DNA of 59,378 nucleotides, taken from positions 1-59,378 of the forward strand of contig JAFSIS010000058.1 in NCBI GenBank assembly GCA_017439665.1. Reading direction: 5' to 3'. This DNA is from Lachnospiraceae bacterium. GTDB taxonomy: Bacteria > Bacillota > Clostridia > Lachnospirales > Lachnospiraceae. Made by a program: the position numbers and the translations under genes. Below the pieces are notes generated by a model. That model saw only the letters and a list, made by a program, of their open reading frames with translations, ran no database searches and was not told where the DNA came from. This document shows positions 9,197 to 17,707 of this stretch, piece after piece (position 1 is the first letter of the stretch; each line of letters starts with the position of its first letter).

Positions 9197-9892
9197 ATGG
9201 GAAATTATGATGTAAAGCAGGAGGTGACGGATAAGTTTTCGTTACGGGGGAGAGTGTTTCACAAGATCCGCGAGGATATTTTAAGTGGAAAATATAAGGA
9301 TAATGAAGAATTGAAGGAGGTGGCCATCGGGGAGGAGCTGGGGGTCAGCAGAACGCCGGTAAGAGAGGCCTTCCGACAGCTGGAGCTGGAGGGACTGATC
9401 CATATTATTCCCAATAAGGGTGCCTATGTGACCGGGATTACGGTGAAGGATGTAAAGGATATTTACATGATCCGTTCCCTTTTGGAAGGGCTTTGTGCAA
9501 AATGGGCTACCATGAATATTTCCAAAGAGCAGCTGGAGGAACTGGAGGAAAACGTATATTTATCCGAGTTTCACGCCTCCAAGGGGCATAGTGAGCAGAT
9601 CGCTGAGCTGGACAACCGTTTTCATGAGATTTTATACGAGGCATCCGGAAGTAAAATGCTGGAAAGACAGCTTCGGGATTTTCATGGCTATGTACTAAGG
9701 GTGCGGAAAAAAACTCTTTCCAAATTTAAGCGAAGTACCCAATCCAATAAAGAGCATAAGCTGATTTTAGAGGCCATCAAAGAAAAGGATGAGAAAAAAG
9801 CAGAGCGTATGGCCAATGAACATATTTTAAATGCTTATGAAAATATGGTGAAAAATGGACTTTATGAAGCATATGATGCGGAAAATGAGTAA
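9197..9892 (+). CDS. GntR-family transcriptional regulator, FCD subfamily
   Basis: A 231-residue repressor-type regulator. An N-terminal winged helix-turn-helix (about 16-76, with ELGVSRTPVREAFRQLELEG) precedes an all-helical FCD effector domain (about 85-215). The FCD metal site is recognisable: LDNRFHEILYEASG supplies Asp and His, and further His lie in KEHKLILEAI and NEHILNAY. Such domains bind a metal and a small carboxylate ligand, plausibly citrate or a related acid here, which is an inference. The gene lies between the probable citrate synthase and isocitrate dehydrogenase, and the operon promoter carries a long palindrome that would be its operator, so autoregulation is likely. AAGGA and GAAGGAAAA precede the ATG. 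Confidence 0.88.
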   Translation: MGNYDVKQEVTDKFSLRGRVFHKIREDILSGKYKDNEELKEVAIGEELGVSRTPVREAFRQLELEGLIHIIPNKGAYVTGITVKDVKDIYMIRSLLEGLCAKWATMNISKEQLEELEENVYLSEFHASKGHSEQIAELDNRFHEILYEASGSKMLERQLRDFHGYVLRVRKKTLSKFKRSTQSNKEHKLILEAIKEKDEKKAERMANEHILNAYENMVKNGLYEAYDAENE

Positions 9893-9970
9893 ATCTTTAA
9901 GAGAAACTTGCGAAAAATGGAAATTCACGGTAAAGTAGTAGGTAGAACGAAAAACATAATGGAGGCTCAC

Positions 9971-11179
9971 ATGGAAAAGATTAAAATGACCACCCCTCTG
10001 GTTGAGATGGATGGGGATGAAATGACCAGAATTCTTTGGAAGATGATCAAGGACGAACTGTTACTTCCTTATATTGATTTAAAAACGGAATATTATGATC
10101 TGGGCCTGGAATATCGGAATGAGACCAATGATCAGGTTACCGTGGATTCGGCCAATGCTACGTTGAAATATGGAGTGGCAGTAAAATGTGCAACCATTAC
10201 TCCCAATGCAGCCAGAATGTCGGAATATGATCTGAAGGAAATGTGGAAGAGTCCCAATGGAACCATTCGGGCAATCCTTGACGGAACCGTATTCAGAACT
10301 CCTATTGTGGTTAAGGGAATCGAACCCTGTGTGAGAAACTGGGAAAAGCCCATTACTCTGGCCAGACATGCCTATGGTGATGTGTATAAAAATGCAGAGA
10401 TCAAGATTCCCGGAGCGGGAACAGCAGAGCTGGTATTTACTGCTGAGGATGGAACCGTGACGAAGGAAGTGATCCATCAGTTTAAGGGTGCGGGAATCAT
10501 TCAGGGAATGCATAACACAGAGGAATCCATTGGAAGCTTTGCCAGAGCCTGCTTTAATTATGCCATCGATACAAAACAGGATTTGTGGTTTGCTACCAAG
10601 GATACCATTTCCAAAAAATATGACCATACCTTCAAGGATATTTTTGAAGAAATCTATGAGCAGGAATACAAGGCCAAATTTGAAGAACTGGGAATAGAAT
10701 ATTTTTATACCCTCATTGATGATGCGGTTGCCAGGGTAATGAAGGCTAAGGGCGGTTTTATCTGGGCCTGCAAAAACTACGATGGTGACGTAATGAGTGA
10801 TATGGTTTCCTCTGCTTTCGGCTCTCTTGCCATGATGACTTCTGTACTGGTATCACCCACAGGAGTATATGAGTACGAGGCGGCACATGGAACGGTACAG
10901 AGACACTATTATAACCATCTAAAGGGACAGGAGACTTCCACCAACTCTGTAGCCACTATTTTTGCCTGGACAGGTGCCTTGAAGAAGCGTGGTGAACTGG
11001 ACCAAATTCAGGAGCTGGCAGATTTTGCGGATAAGCTGGAAAAAGCTACCCTGCATACCATTGAACAGGGAAAAATGACCAAGGATCTGGCTCTGATCAC
11101 TTCCTTAAAAGAGGTGCAGGTATTGAACAGTGAAGGCTTTATTAAAGCCGTTCGGGAAGAACTGGAAAAAAGCTTATAG
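9971..11179 (+). CDS. icd: NADP-dependent isocitrate dehydrogenase, eukaryote-type
   Basis: Oxidises isocitrate to 2-oxoglutarate with NADP, in the cytoplasm. The 402-residue product follows the eukaryotic IDH1/IDH2 subfamily, not the E. coli type: [18 protein letters not shown] near the start, then [43 protein letters not shown] and [16 protein letters not shown]. The start is ATG 9971, 5 bases after GGAGG at 9961-9965; the frame is open back to a TTG at 9908 that has no ribosome-binding site. Third gene of the operon with the probable Re-citrate synthase and the GntR regulator. Together they supply 2-oxoglutarate for glutamate synthesis, and NADPH. Confidence 0.93.
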   Translation: MEKIKMTTPLVEMDGDEMTRILWKMIKDELLLPYIDLKTEYYDLGLEYRNETNDQVTVDSANATLKYGVAVKCATITPNAARMSEYDLKEMWKSPNGTIRAILDGTVFRTPIVVKGIEPCVRNWEKPITLARHAYGDVYKNAEIKIPGAGTAELVFTAEDGTVTKEVIHQFKGAGIIQGMHNTEESIGSFARACFNYAIDTKQDLWFATKDTISKKYDHTFKDIFEEIYEQEYKAKFEELGIEYFYTLIDDAVARVMKAKGGFIWACKNYDGDVMSDMVSSAFGSLAMMTSVLVSPTGVYEYEAAHGTVQRHYYNHLKGQETSTNSVATIFAWTGALKKRGELDQIQELADFADKLEKATLHTIEQGKMTKDLALITSLKEVQVLNSEGFIKAVREELEKSL

Positions 11180-11206
11180 GAGAAAATTTTCCAAGAGGTG
11201 AGACGA

Positions 11207-14200
11207 ATGAGAAAGCACAGAGGGGTAAAGCGGGTCATCCATCTGTTGATTATTGGCTTTGCAGTGGGATTGATTGCCACACTGCAGATGTATGTTTCAG
11301 CGGAAACAAAACAGGTTTCTACAGAAAAGGATTTTTTAGCTGCTTTAGCAGATTCTACAGTGGATGTGATTCAGCTTACAGGTTCTATTCAGATTGGAGT
11401 AGAGAGCGGTGAGGATGAACCACTGGTGATCAATCGTGCAGTAACGATTCAGGGCAATGGCAATGAGATGACCCTTCGGAAGGCAGGAATCATCCTGGGT
11501 GCTGATGTCACCTTTCAGGATATCCAGATCGGTTTTACCAATACGGTACGTAATGCCATTATTGCCAATGGATATAAGCTGACCTTAAATAAGGTTACTC
11601 CGGTAAGCTCCACAACGAATACAAGCATCCATCTTTTCTGTGGAGGAATTACAGATTATTCAGGATCTGTCAGTATTCCTGCTACGGGAAATAAGGGAGA
11701 GATCATTGTCGGTGGAACCAGCCGGCTGGGGAATATCTATGCCGGTAGTTTTTCGGATGGTGCAGATGAAAACTCTGCCACAGCAAATAGTTTTTCCTCT
11801 CCGGCGGCAATCACGGTCGCTGAGGATTTTCAGGGAAATATCGGGGAGATTTATGCCCATGGTGCCAGAGAATCCAGGGGAGAAGGTGAGGGAGATCTGC
11901 TTTATCCGGATTCTTCCAAATATAAGGCAACCGGTGGAGTAACCATTAATCTGAATAACGGAGTGGCAAAAACGATCTATGGAGCTACAGGTGGTGATAC
12001 GGATGCTGCCGTAATCTATACCGATGACGGAACAGGCTATCAATATACTCCTTTACTGGACAATATCGGAAGTCTTGCTCTTAATGCCGGGAGCGAAGGA
12101 AGTAAGGCAGATCTGGCGCCTTTGACGGGAAGCAGCCTCAGCAGCAAAAGCGGGGCGGTAACCCTGAATGAAAAGACCTATTTGAATTTAAGCTCCATGG
12201 GGGATACAGTGGCTATTTCTTCTCTTTCCGGTGGAGGCACCCTGATCCTGGGAGGAAGCCAGACCCTGAATATTTCAGGAGAAGTAAGTGGAACGACTTC
12301 TCTGGCCATAGGAGGACTGGATTCAACCGGGCAGTACAGTACGGGAAGTATTAGTGAGGAGCATGCCTATATTTATGCACCTGATTCCCAGGCGGGAAAT
12401 ATTGTTTTACTTCCTCCTGCCGGTAATACGGGCCTAACCGTGAAAAGGGATGAACAGGGAAACTGGATAATCCCTTCAGCAGGGGAGGAGACGATCCTTA
12501 TTGAAAGCATGGCTATGCCGGCCAGTGTAGAAAAAGAGAACGGAGTTTCTGAGGTAATTATTCCGGTTACAGAAATAACCTACGGATCTCAGGATGTGTA
12601 TGATTACCTTGCCTTTATTCCCATGAATGTTATGGTGGGTAACTATACAGCAGCCCAAAAGAAGGAGGATGGTGACAGCTACAGTTATTCTACCGGTTCA
12701 GGAAGTACAGATATTGAATTTTATTTTATCGGAAATCAGGATGGGGAGACAACGGAAGCACTTTATATTAAAGGTGCTGGAACGAATCTCATCGCTGCCG
12801 GTGAGTATAAGTTTAATTTTACGATTTCGGAACAATATATGAAGAGTGGACAGCCTTACAGCTTTACTGTTACGCTGACTGTGCAGGCAGCCGATGATCC
12901 TTCCCTTCAGGCCAATGAGATTACTGCAGTGGAGGGTGGAATTTCCGGCACCTATAACGGAAGTGCATTTTCTCTGTCTACAGTTCAGGGAACCCATTTT
13001 AACTGGAAGGGAAGCGGAAGTGCTTCCATTCAGGGGTACTATCTGGATGAAGGAGCTACACCGACTACAACGGAAAATAGTGGAGCGACCAGCCAGGGTG
13101 GGGCACCGGTAAAAGCCGGAACCTATTATGGCAAGGTGACAGTGGCTGCCGACGGAACCTATGGCAGAGCTACGGCTTATCTTCCATTTACGATTAAAAA
13201 GGCTGATCTGGAGGTGCAGAGTGTTCCCCTGGTTTCACCGATTCAGCCGGGAACAGCATTAAGTAGTGCCAAGATCAACAATGGAGTTGTTGCCATAAAA
13301 GGAACATCAACCTCCGTTTCCGGTACATGGGTGTGGGTGAATGGAACGATCGTACCAACCGTAAGCGGTGAATATGAGGCGAGATTCATTCCTACCGATC
13401 AGATTAATTTTAATGAGATAGGTGTACAGAAGCTTTCCGTAACCGTAAGTGAGATTCAGAAGGCTTATACAATTTACTTTAAGGCCGGAGAGGGAAGCGG
13501 AACCATGAGTGACGGTACGGCCTTTGAGGGAACTTATTATTCCCTGCCCGCCTGTACCTTTACAGCACCTACAGGAAAAACATTTGCAGGTTGGTCCATT
13601 GCTGACAAGACTTATGCGGCAGGAGATAAGTATCTGTTTACTGCCAATGCCAGCGTGACAGCCCTCTGGAAGAGCAGCTCTTCTGCACATACCCATACAG
13701 GAGGTACGGCCACCTGTGCATCCCCTGCCAAATGTACTGGCTGTGGTCTGACTTACGGCTCGAAAAACAGCAGTAATCACACCGGTGGTACGGAAGTACG
13801 GAATAAACTGGCAGCAACGGCAACCGCTAATGGCTATACGGGAGATACCTGGTGTCTTGGCTGTAATACCAAGATTGCTACCGGTACGGTGATCAAAGCT
13901 ACCGGTACAACGACCGGAACCACAGGAACGAACAGTAGTACAACCGGAACGACAGGAAGTACATCGGGAAGTGGAAGCAGCAGCACAGGCAGTACATCGG
14001 GAAGTGGAAGCAGTAGCTCAGGCAGTTCTTCCACAGGAAGCTCTCAAACGAAGGTAGCAGATACCGTATCCGTTTATGGGGCCAAAAACAACGTTAAGCC
14101 TAAAGCTTCCGTCAGTGGCACCACAGCCACTGTCAGTACATTAAGCCAGACGGAAATTACGAATATTCTGACCAATAACACAGCAAACAGTGTGATTACC

Positions 14201-14851
14201 TTCGATGTCAGCGGAATGGGAACAAAGACTGATTCGGTCAATCTCTCCCGGGACAATCTGAAAGCTTTTGCCGAGGCTTCCAACAACGGTGGTTTGAGGC
14301 TGAATTTAAGTACCGGAAGTGTGAAACTGGATCAGAAAGCACTTAAGGCTATTGTGGACCAGAGTGGTGGGGATACCATACGTTTGGTCCTGAATAATGC
14401 GGGAACCAGTCTGTTAAATGAGAATCAGAAGAAATCTACGCAAGGTATGCAGCTGCACGGAGCTGTAGAGGTATATTTTTTGTCGGTGAAGGATAATAAG
14501 CGTATTTCTGATCTAAAAGGCGGAATGATGACATTGAGTCTTCCGTTTTCTATTCCTTCCGGACATTCCAGCAGTAACTTTTTCGTCTGGTATATCGATG
14601 ACAGTGGCACCAGGACGAAGCTGACCAGTTGGTATGAAGGTTATAAGATCCATTGGCAGGTTGGCCATAATTCAGCCTTTATCATCTCCTATGGAAGTGC
14701 AGGAGCAACGACCAATACCTCTGTGAAATCACCTAAAACAGGTGATCTGGGTCTGGATACCCTATTTCAGGATTTTACGGCCTTTATGGTTGTGGCCCTG
14801 GTGATTCCGCTGGTGGTGATTGTTGGTATAGCAGCACGAAACAGAGAATAA
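11207..14851 (+). CDS. Large wall-anchored surface protein with SPKTG sorting signal
   Basis: An exported protein of 1214 residues, probably an adhesin. A signal peptide ends near VSAETK (about 30). The next 400 residues are Gly/Asn/Thr-rich beta repeats typical of a right-handed beta-helix (ITIQGNGNEMTLRKAG-like turns). Ig-like beta domains follow, then an InlB-type segment with GKTFAGWSIADKTY. A Cys/His region (about 834-892) has HTHTGGTATC, CTGCG and WCLGC and may bind metal. After a Ser/Thr/Gly linker comes a wall-proximal domain ending HNSAFIISYG. The sorting signal is SPKTG (PKTG codons 14732-14743), a hydrophobic segment and the tail ARNRE. ATG 11207 lies 8 bases after AGAGG; GTG 11198 overlaps it. 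Only 27 bases separate it from icd. Ligand unknown. Confidence 0.87.
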   Translation: MRKHRGVKRVIHLLIIGFAVGLIATLQMYVSAETKQVSTEKDFLAALADSTVDVIQLTGSIQIGVESGEDEPLVINRAVTIQGNGNEMTLRKAGIILGADVTFQDIQIGFTNTVRNAIIANGYKLTLNKVTPVSSTTNTSIHLFCGGITDYSGSVSIPATGNKGEIIVGGTSRLGNIYAGSFSDGADENSATANSFSSPAAITVAEDFQGNIGEIYAHGARESRGEGEGDLLYPDSSKYKATGGVTINLNNGVAKTIYGATGGDTDAAVIYTDDGTGYQYTPLLDNIGSLALNAGSEGSKADLAPLTGSSLSSKSGAVTLNEKTYLNLSSMGDTVAISSLSGGGTLILGGSQTLNISGEVSGTTSLAIGGLDSTGQYSTGSISEEHAYIYAPDSQAGNIVLLPPAGNTGLTVKRDEQGNWIIPSAGEETILIESMAMPASVEKENGVSEVIIPVTEITYGSQDVYDYLAFIPMNVMVGNYTAAQKKEDGDSYSYSTGSGSTDIEFYFIGNQDGETTEALYIKGAGTNLIAAGEYKFNFTISEQYMKSGQPYSFTVTLTVQAADDPSLQANEITAVEGGISGTYNGSAFSLSTVQGTHFNWKGSGSASIQGYYLDEGATPTTTENSGATSQGGAPVKAGTYYGKVTVAADGTYGRATAYLPFTIKKADLEVQSVPLVSPIQPGTALSSAKINNGVVAIKGTSTSVSGTWVWVNGTIVPTVSGEYEARFIPTDQINFNEIGVQKLSVTVSEIQKAYTIYFKAGEGSGTMSDGTAFEGTYYSLPACTFTAPTGKTFAGWSIADKTYAAGDKYLFTANASVTALWKSSSSAHTHTGGTATCASPAKCTGCGLTYGSKNSSNHTGGTEVRNKLAATATANGYTGDTWCLGCNTKIATGTVIKATGTTTGTTGTNSSTTGTTGSTSGSGSSSTGSTSGSGSSSSGSSSTGSSQTKVADTVSVYGAKNNVKPKASVSGTTATVSTLSQTEITNILTNNTANSVITFDVSGMGTKTDSVNLSRDNLKAFAEASNNGGLRLNLSTGSVKLDQKALKAIVDQSGGDTIRLVLNNAGTSLLNENQKKSTQGMQLHGAVEVYFLSVKDNKRISDLKGGMMTLSLPFSIPSGHSSSNFFVWYIDDSGTRTKLTSWYEGYKIHWQVGHNSAFIISYGSAGATTNTSVKSPKTGDLGLDTLFQDFTAFMVVALVIPLVVIVGIAARNRE
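13958..14023 (+). repeat. Two tandem 33-bp units in the Ser/Gly linker
   Basis: Two head-to-tail 33-bp copies (13958-13990 and 13991-14023) differ at two positions only. Each begins AGTACATCGGGAAGTGG and codes for an 11-residue Ser/Thr/Gly unit. The near identity at DNA level, including third codon positions, indicates recent duplication and possible length variation between strains. In-frame, so protein length would change without a frameshift. Confidence 0.8.
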
Positions 14852-14887
14852 ACAGCAGAGATCAAAATGATTTTTGCTCGGATACAA

Positions 14888-14945
14888 GGAGACACCCCAG
14901 GCAGTTCAATCAATTGCCCGGGGTGTCTCCTTATTCTCATTTTTA
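14888..14945 (+). terminator. Intrinsic terminator after the surface-protein gene
   Basis: Stem GGAGACACCCC (14888-14898) pairs with GGGGTGTCTCC (14920-14930), extended inward by GGCA/TGCC. A T-rich stretch (TTATTCTCATTTTT) follows. It lies between convergent genes and closes the citrate synthase-icd-adhesin unit. On the minus strand the stem is followed only by a weak T stretch, so it may serve the ABC-F gene poorly. Confidence 0.8.
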
Positions 14946-14963
14946 ACCTGATAATACAGATTT

Positions 14964-16892
14964 TTAGGAGGACAGCTCCTCCCAAAGCTCCATCAGTTCC
15001 AGAAGCTTTAACTCCAAGTTATCCTTTTCTGACTGCAGCTCCTGTAATTTTACAGAATTTGTGCAGTTTTCCGGTCTGGCCATTTCTTCATCCAAAACGG
15101 AAAGCCTTTTTTCAATGGAGGAGATTTTCTGTTCGGCTTTTTTTAAGGCATTTTCTTTTTTGCGAAGGGCTGCCTGTTCTTCTTTTCTGGCTTTCCATTC
15201 CTGTTTCCGATCAGAAGGCTGTACACTGCCTTTTTCTGAAGAGGAAACAGAAGAAGGGAAAGCTGAAGAGGTATCCGTGACAGCCAAAACAGGCCGTTTT
15301 TCCAGATAATAATCGTAATTTCCCAGATAGGAGGTCAGCCCCTGAGAGGTCAGATCCAGTATACGGTGGGCCGTTTTATTAATGAAAAAACGGTCGTGGG
15401 AAACGTAAAGCAGGGTTCCTTCATAGTGATTGATGGCTGTTTCCAGGATTTCCCGTGAGAGAATATCCAAATGGTTAGTGGGCTCATCCAGAATGAGGAA
15501 ATTGCTTTCTGACAGCATCAGCTTAGCCAGACAAAGACGGCCCTGTTCTCCACCCGACAGGGATTTAATCTGTTTGAACACGTCCTCACCGGTAAACAGG
15601 AAGGCAGCCAGAGTGTTTCGGATCTGGGTATTGGTCAGATAAGGGTAAGCATCCGAAATTTCTTCTATCAGCGTTTTTTCCTGATTCAAAATCTGATGCT
15701 CCTGGTCATAGTAGCCAATATATACATTGGTTCCCAGAGTGATCTTTCCTGCATCTGCCGGGAGAAGATCATTGATGATTTTTAGCAGGGTAGTTTTTCC
15801 GGTTCCGTTATCTCCGATAATGGCTACGTGTTCGCCACGCTTCAATGAGAGATTCAGATCCGTAAAAAGAGTCTGGCCGGGAAAGGCTTTGGAAAGGCCT
15901 TCTACTTCCAGCACATCCTTGCCGCTGGTCATATAGGGAGTGAGGCTCAGCTTCATCTGGGAATCGGCTTCAGTAGGCTTATCCAGAACCTGGATCCTGT
16001 TCAGTGCTTTTTCCCGGCTTTCTGCCCGTTTAACGGACTTTTCCCGGTTAAAGGATTTCAGTTTTTCAATAACCTCCTCCTGATGGCGGATTTCCTGCTG
16101 CTGCTTCAGATAGGCGTTCCACTGGGCTTTTCGAAGCATTTCTTTTTTTTCGGAATAGGCAGAATAGTTTCCCTGAAAAACGGTGGCCTTTCCCTGATCA
16201 AGTTCGATTACCTTGCCTGCGATCTTATCCAGAAAATACCGGTCATGGGAGACGATCAGGACGGCTCCCTTATAATTTAACAAATAGGTTTCCAGCCAGG
16301 CGATAGAGGACATATCCAGATGGTTAGTAGGCTCATCCAGGATGATCAGGTCCGGTTTGGTCAAAAGAAGATTTCCCAGAGCCACCCGGGTTTTCTGCCC
16401 ACCGGAGAGTGTGGACAGGGGGCGGGAAAAATCCTCCTCTAAAAATCCCAGTCCCTTCAGTACACCGATGATTTCACTGCGGTACTGGTAGCCTCCCTCC
16501 CGTTCGAACCTATGGCTGGCATCCGTATACTGCTTCATCAACTCCTCCAGTGCAGTGCCATCCGCATGCTTCATTTCCTCCTCCATTCGGCGAAGGCTTT
16601 CTTCCAGAAGGATCAGGGGCTTCTTTACCTCAAGCAGGCTGTCATAAATGGAGAGCTCGCCCGAAACCTGTGTATTCTGTGCCAGATAGCCAAAGCTTTT
16701 TCCTTTGGCAAAGGTAACAAGACCTTCATCGGCTGACAGTTCCCCAATGATGATGCGAAGCAGAGTGGTTTTCCCCACTCCGTTGATTCCTACCAGGGCA
16801 GCTTTATCGTAATCCTCAAGGTGGAAAGAAATATGGTCCAATATGATTTTTTCGGAAAAACTCTTTCCTACAGCAGAGACAGATAAGATCAT
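14964..16892 (-). CDS. ABC-F family ATPase (YdiF/Uup-like)
   Basis: A soluble protein with two ABC cassettes and no membrane domain, 642 residues. Such proteins act on the ribosome. Cassette 1 has GINGVGKTT, LSGGQKTRVAL and LIILDEPTNHLD; cassette 2 has GDNGTGKTT, LSGGEQGRLCL and FLILDEPTNHLD. Between them is the charged helical linker (KLKSFNREKSVKRAESREK) that reaches toward the P-site tRNA in ABC-F proteins. A C-terminal Glu/Lys coiled coil (about the last 90 residues) resembles Uup and YdiF. The start is the ATG at 16892, 8 bases after GGAGG (16901-16905); the frame is open 21 codons further upstream without a ribosome-binding site. The only minus-strand gene here, divergent from rex. A resistance role cannot be excluded, but the Uup/YdiF form favours a housekeeping translation factor. 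Confidence 0.88.
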   Translation of the reverse strand: MILSVSAVGKSFSEKIILDHISFHLEDYDKAALVGINGVGKTTLLRIIIGELSADEGLVTFAKGKSFGYLAQNTQVSGELSIYDSLLEVKKPLILLEESLRRMEEEMKHADGTALEELMKQYTDASHRFEREGGYQYRSEIIGVLKGLGFLEEDFSRPLSTLSGGQKTRVALGNLLLTKPDLIILDEPTNHLDMSSIAWLETYLLNYKGAVLIVSHDRYFLDKIAGKVIELDQGKATVFQGNYSAYSEKKEMLRKAQWNAYLKQQQEIRHQEEVIEKLKSFNREKSVKRAESREKALNRIQVLDKPTEADSQMKLSLTPYMTSGKDVLEVEGLSKAFPGQTLFTDLNLSLKRGEHVAIIGDNGTGKTTLLKIINDLLPADAGKITLGTNVYIGYYDQEHQILNQEKTLIEEISDAYPYLTNTQIRNTLAAFLFTGEDVFKQIKSLSGGEQGRLCLAKLMLSESNFLILDEPTNHLDILSREILETAINHYEGTLLYVSHDRFFINKTAHRILDLTSQGLTSYLGNYDYYLEKRPVLAVTDTSSAFPSSVSSSEKGSVQPSDRKQEWKARKEEQAALRKKENALKKAEQKISSIEKRLSVLDEEMARPENCTNSVKLQELQSEKDNLELKLLELMELWEELSS

Positions 16893-16926
16893 AAGATTAT
16901 CCTCCGTATGTATATGGTTCAAAAGC

Positions 16927-16955
16927 ATTTTAAGGGGTTTAAGAAGTAATGTCAA
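16927..16955 (-). promoter_or_regulatory. Promoter of the ABC-F gene
   Basis: On the minus strand: -35 TTGACA (16955-16950), a 17-base spacer and -10 TAAAAT (16932-16927). It points away from the rex promoter; the two -35 boxes are only four bases apart, so RNA polymerase binding at both may be mutually exclusive. Confidence 0.7.
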
Positions 16956-16966
16956 TTATTTGACAG
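16949..16966. promoter_or_regulatory. rex: Candidate Rex operator in the divergent promoter region
   Basis: The inverted repeat TGTCAA-TTAT-TTGACA (16950-16965) matches the Rex operator layout, TTGTnAA-N4-TTnACAA: same half-site spacing, variable fourth base, with the outermost T/A pair missing. A further TTAACAA at 16971-16977 lies in the rex spacer. The repeat consists of the two opposing -35 boxes, so the arms could be explained by promoter consensus alone. Confidence 0.5.
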
Positions 16967-16988
16967 GTAATTAACAATTGGTTATAAT
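16960..16988 (+). promoter_or_regulatory. Consensus sigma-A promoter of rex
   Basis: A perfect -35 TTGACA (16960-16965), a 17-base spacer and a perfect -10 TATAAT (16983-16988), about 38 bases before the rex start. A promoter this strong makes sense for a gene held down by a repressor, probably Rex itself. Confidence 0.85.
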
Positions 16989-17025
16989 AATAACAAAACA
17001 ATCGGTAAAATTCTGGAGGCGCAAA

Positions 17026-17694
17026 GTGGAAAAGAAAGAAACAAAAGAAATCAAAGAAATATCACAGGCAGTGATCGGCAGACTGCCCCGTTATTTCCGG
17101 TATCTGGGAGACTTGAAGGATGAAGGAGTAGAACGGATTTCCTCACAGGAACTGAGTGAGAGGATGAAGGTGACGGCATCCCAGATCCGGCAGGATTTAA
17201 ACAATTTCGGTGGCTTTGGTCAGCAGGGATACGGTTACAATGTGGAGTATCTTCATGTGGAAATTGGTAAGATCCTGGGGCTGGATACTGAGCACCGTAT
17301 GGTCCTTATTGGTGCGGGTAATCTGGGACAGGCCCTGGTGAACTATACTAATTTTGAGAAAAGAAGCTTTCTGTTTAAAGGGATTTTCGATAACAATCCG
17401 GCGCTCTATGGCAAGCTGATCAGAAATTTTCCGGTTATGCCCATGGAGGAGATGTGTGATTTCGTCCGGGAAAACCAGATTGATATTGCCGTGATCGCCA
17501 TTCCCAAGGAGGGGGCGGTAAAGGTTGCTGAGCAGCTGGTTAATTGTGGGATCAAAGCCATATGGAACTTTTCCCATGTGGATCTGAATGTCCCCGAGGA
17601 TGTACAGGTAGAAAATGCGCATTTGTCCGACAGTTTAATGAAACTTTCTTACAACATTGGCCGATATAATAAGGAGAACGGTGTAAAGCAGTAA
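17026..17694 (+). CDS. rex: Redox-sensing transcriptional repressor Rex
   Basis: Senses the NADH/NAD+ ratio and represses fermentation and energy genes; NADH releases it from DNA. The 222-residue product has an N-terminal winged helix (about 1-80, with LSERMKVTASQIRQDLNNFG) and a Rossmann NAD(H)-binding domain starting at MVLIGAGNLGQAL (about 92-104). The C-terminal swapped helix ends in LMKLSYNIGRYN. GTG 17026 lies 6 bases after GGAGG (17015-17019); an upstream TTG at 16978 falls within the -10 region and is not a plausible start. A Rex-like palindrome lies in its promoter. Rex control fits the fermentative metabolism implied by NfnAB and Fhs elsewhere in the window. Confidence 0.95.
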   Translation: MEKKETKEIKEISQAVIGRLPRYFRYLGDLKDEGVERISSQELSERMKVTASQIRQDLNNFGGFGQQGYGYNVEYLHVEIGKILGLDTEHRMVLIGAGNLGQALVNYTNFEKRSFLFKGIFDNNPALYGKLIRNFPVMPMEEMCDFVRENQIDIAVIAIPKEGAVKVAEQLVNCGIKAIWNFSHVDLNVPEDVQVENAHLSDSLMKLSYNIGRYNKENGVKQ

Positions 17695-17707
17695 GGGAGG
17701 GAAACCT

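Noticed and set aside
14964..16892. Antibiotic-resistance ABC-F determinant
   Set aside because: The C-terminal coiled coil and linker resemble the housekeeping Uup/YdiF type, and nothing nearby suggests mobility or resistance.
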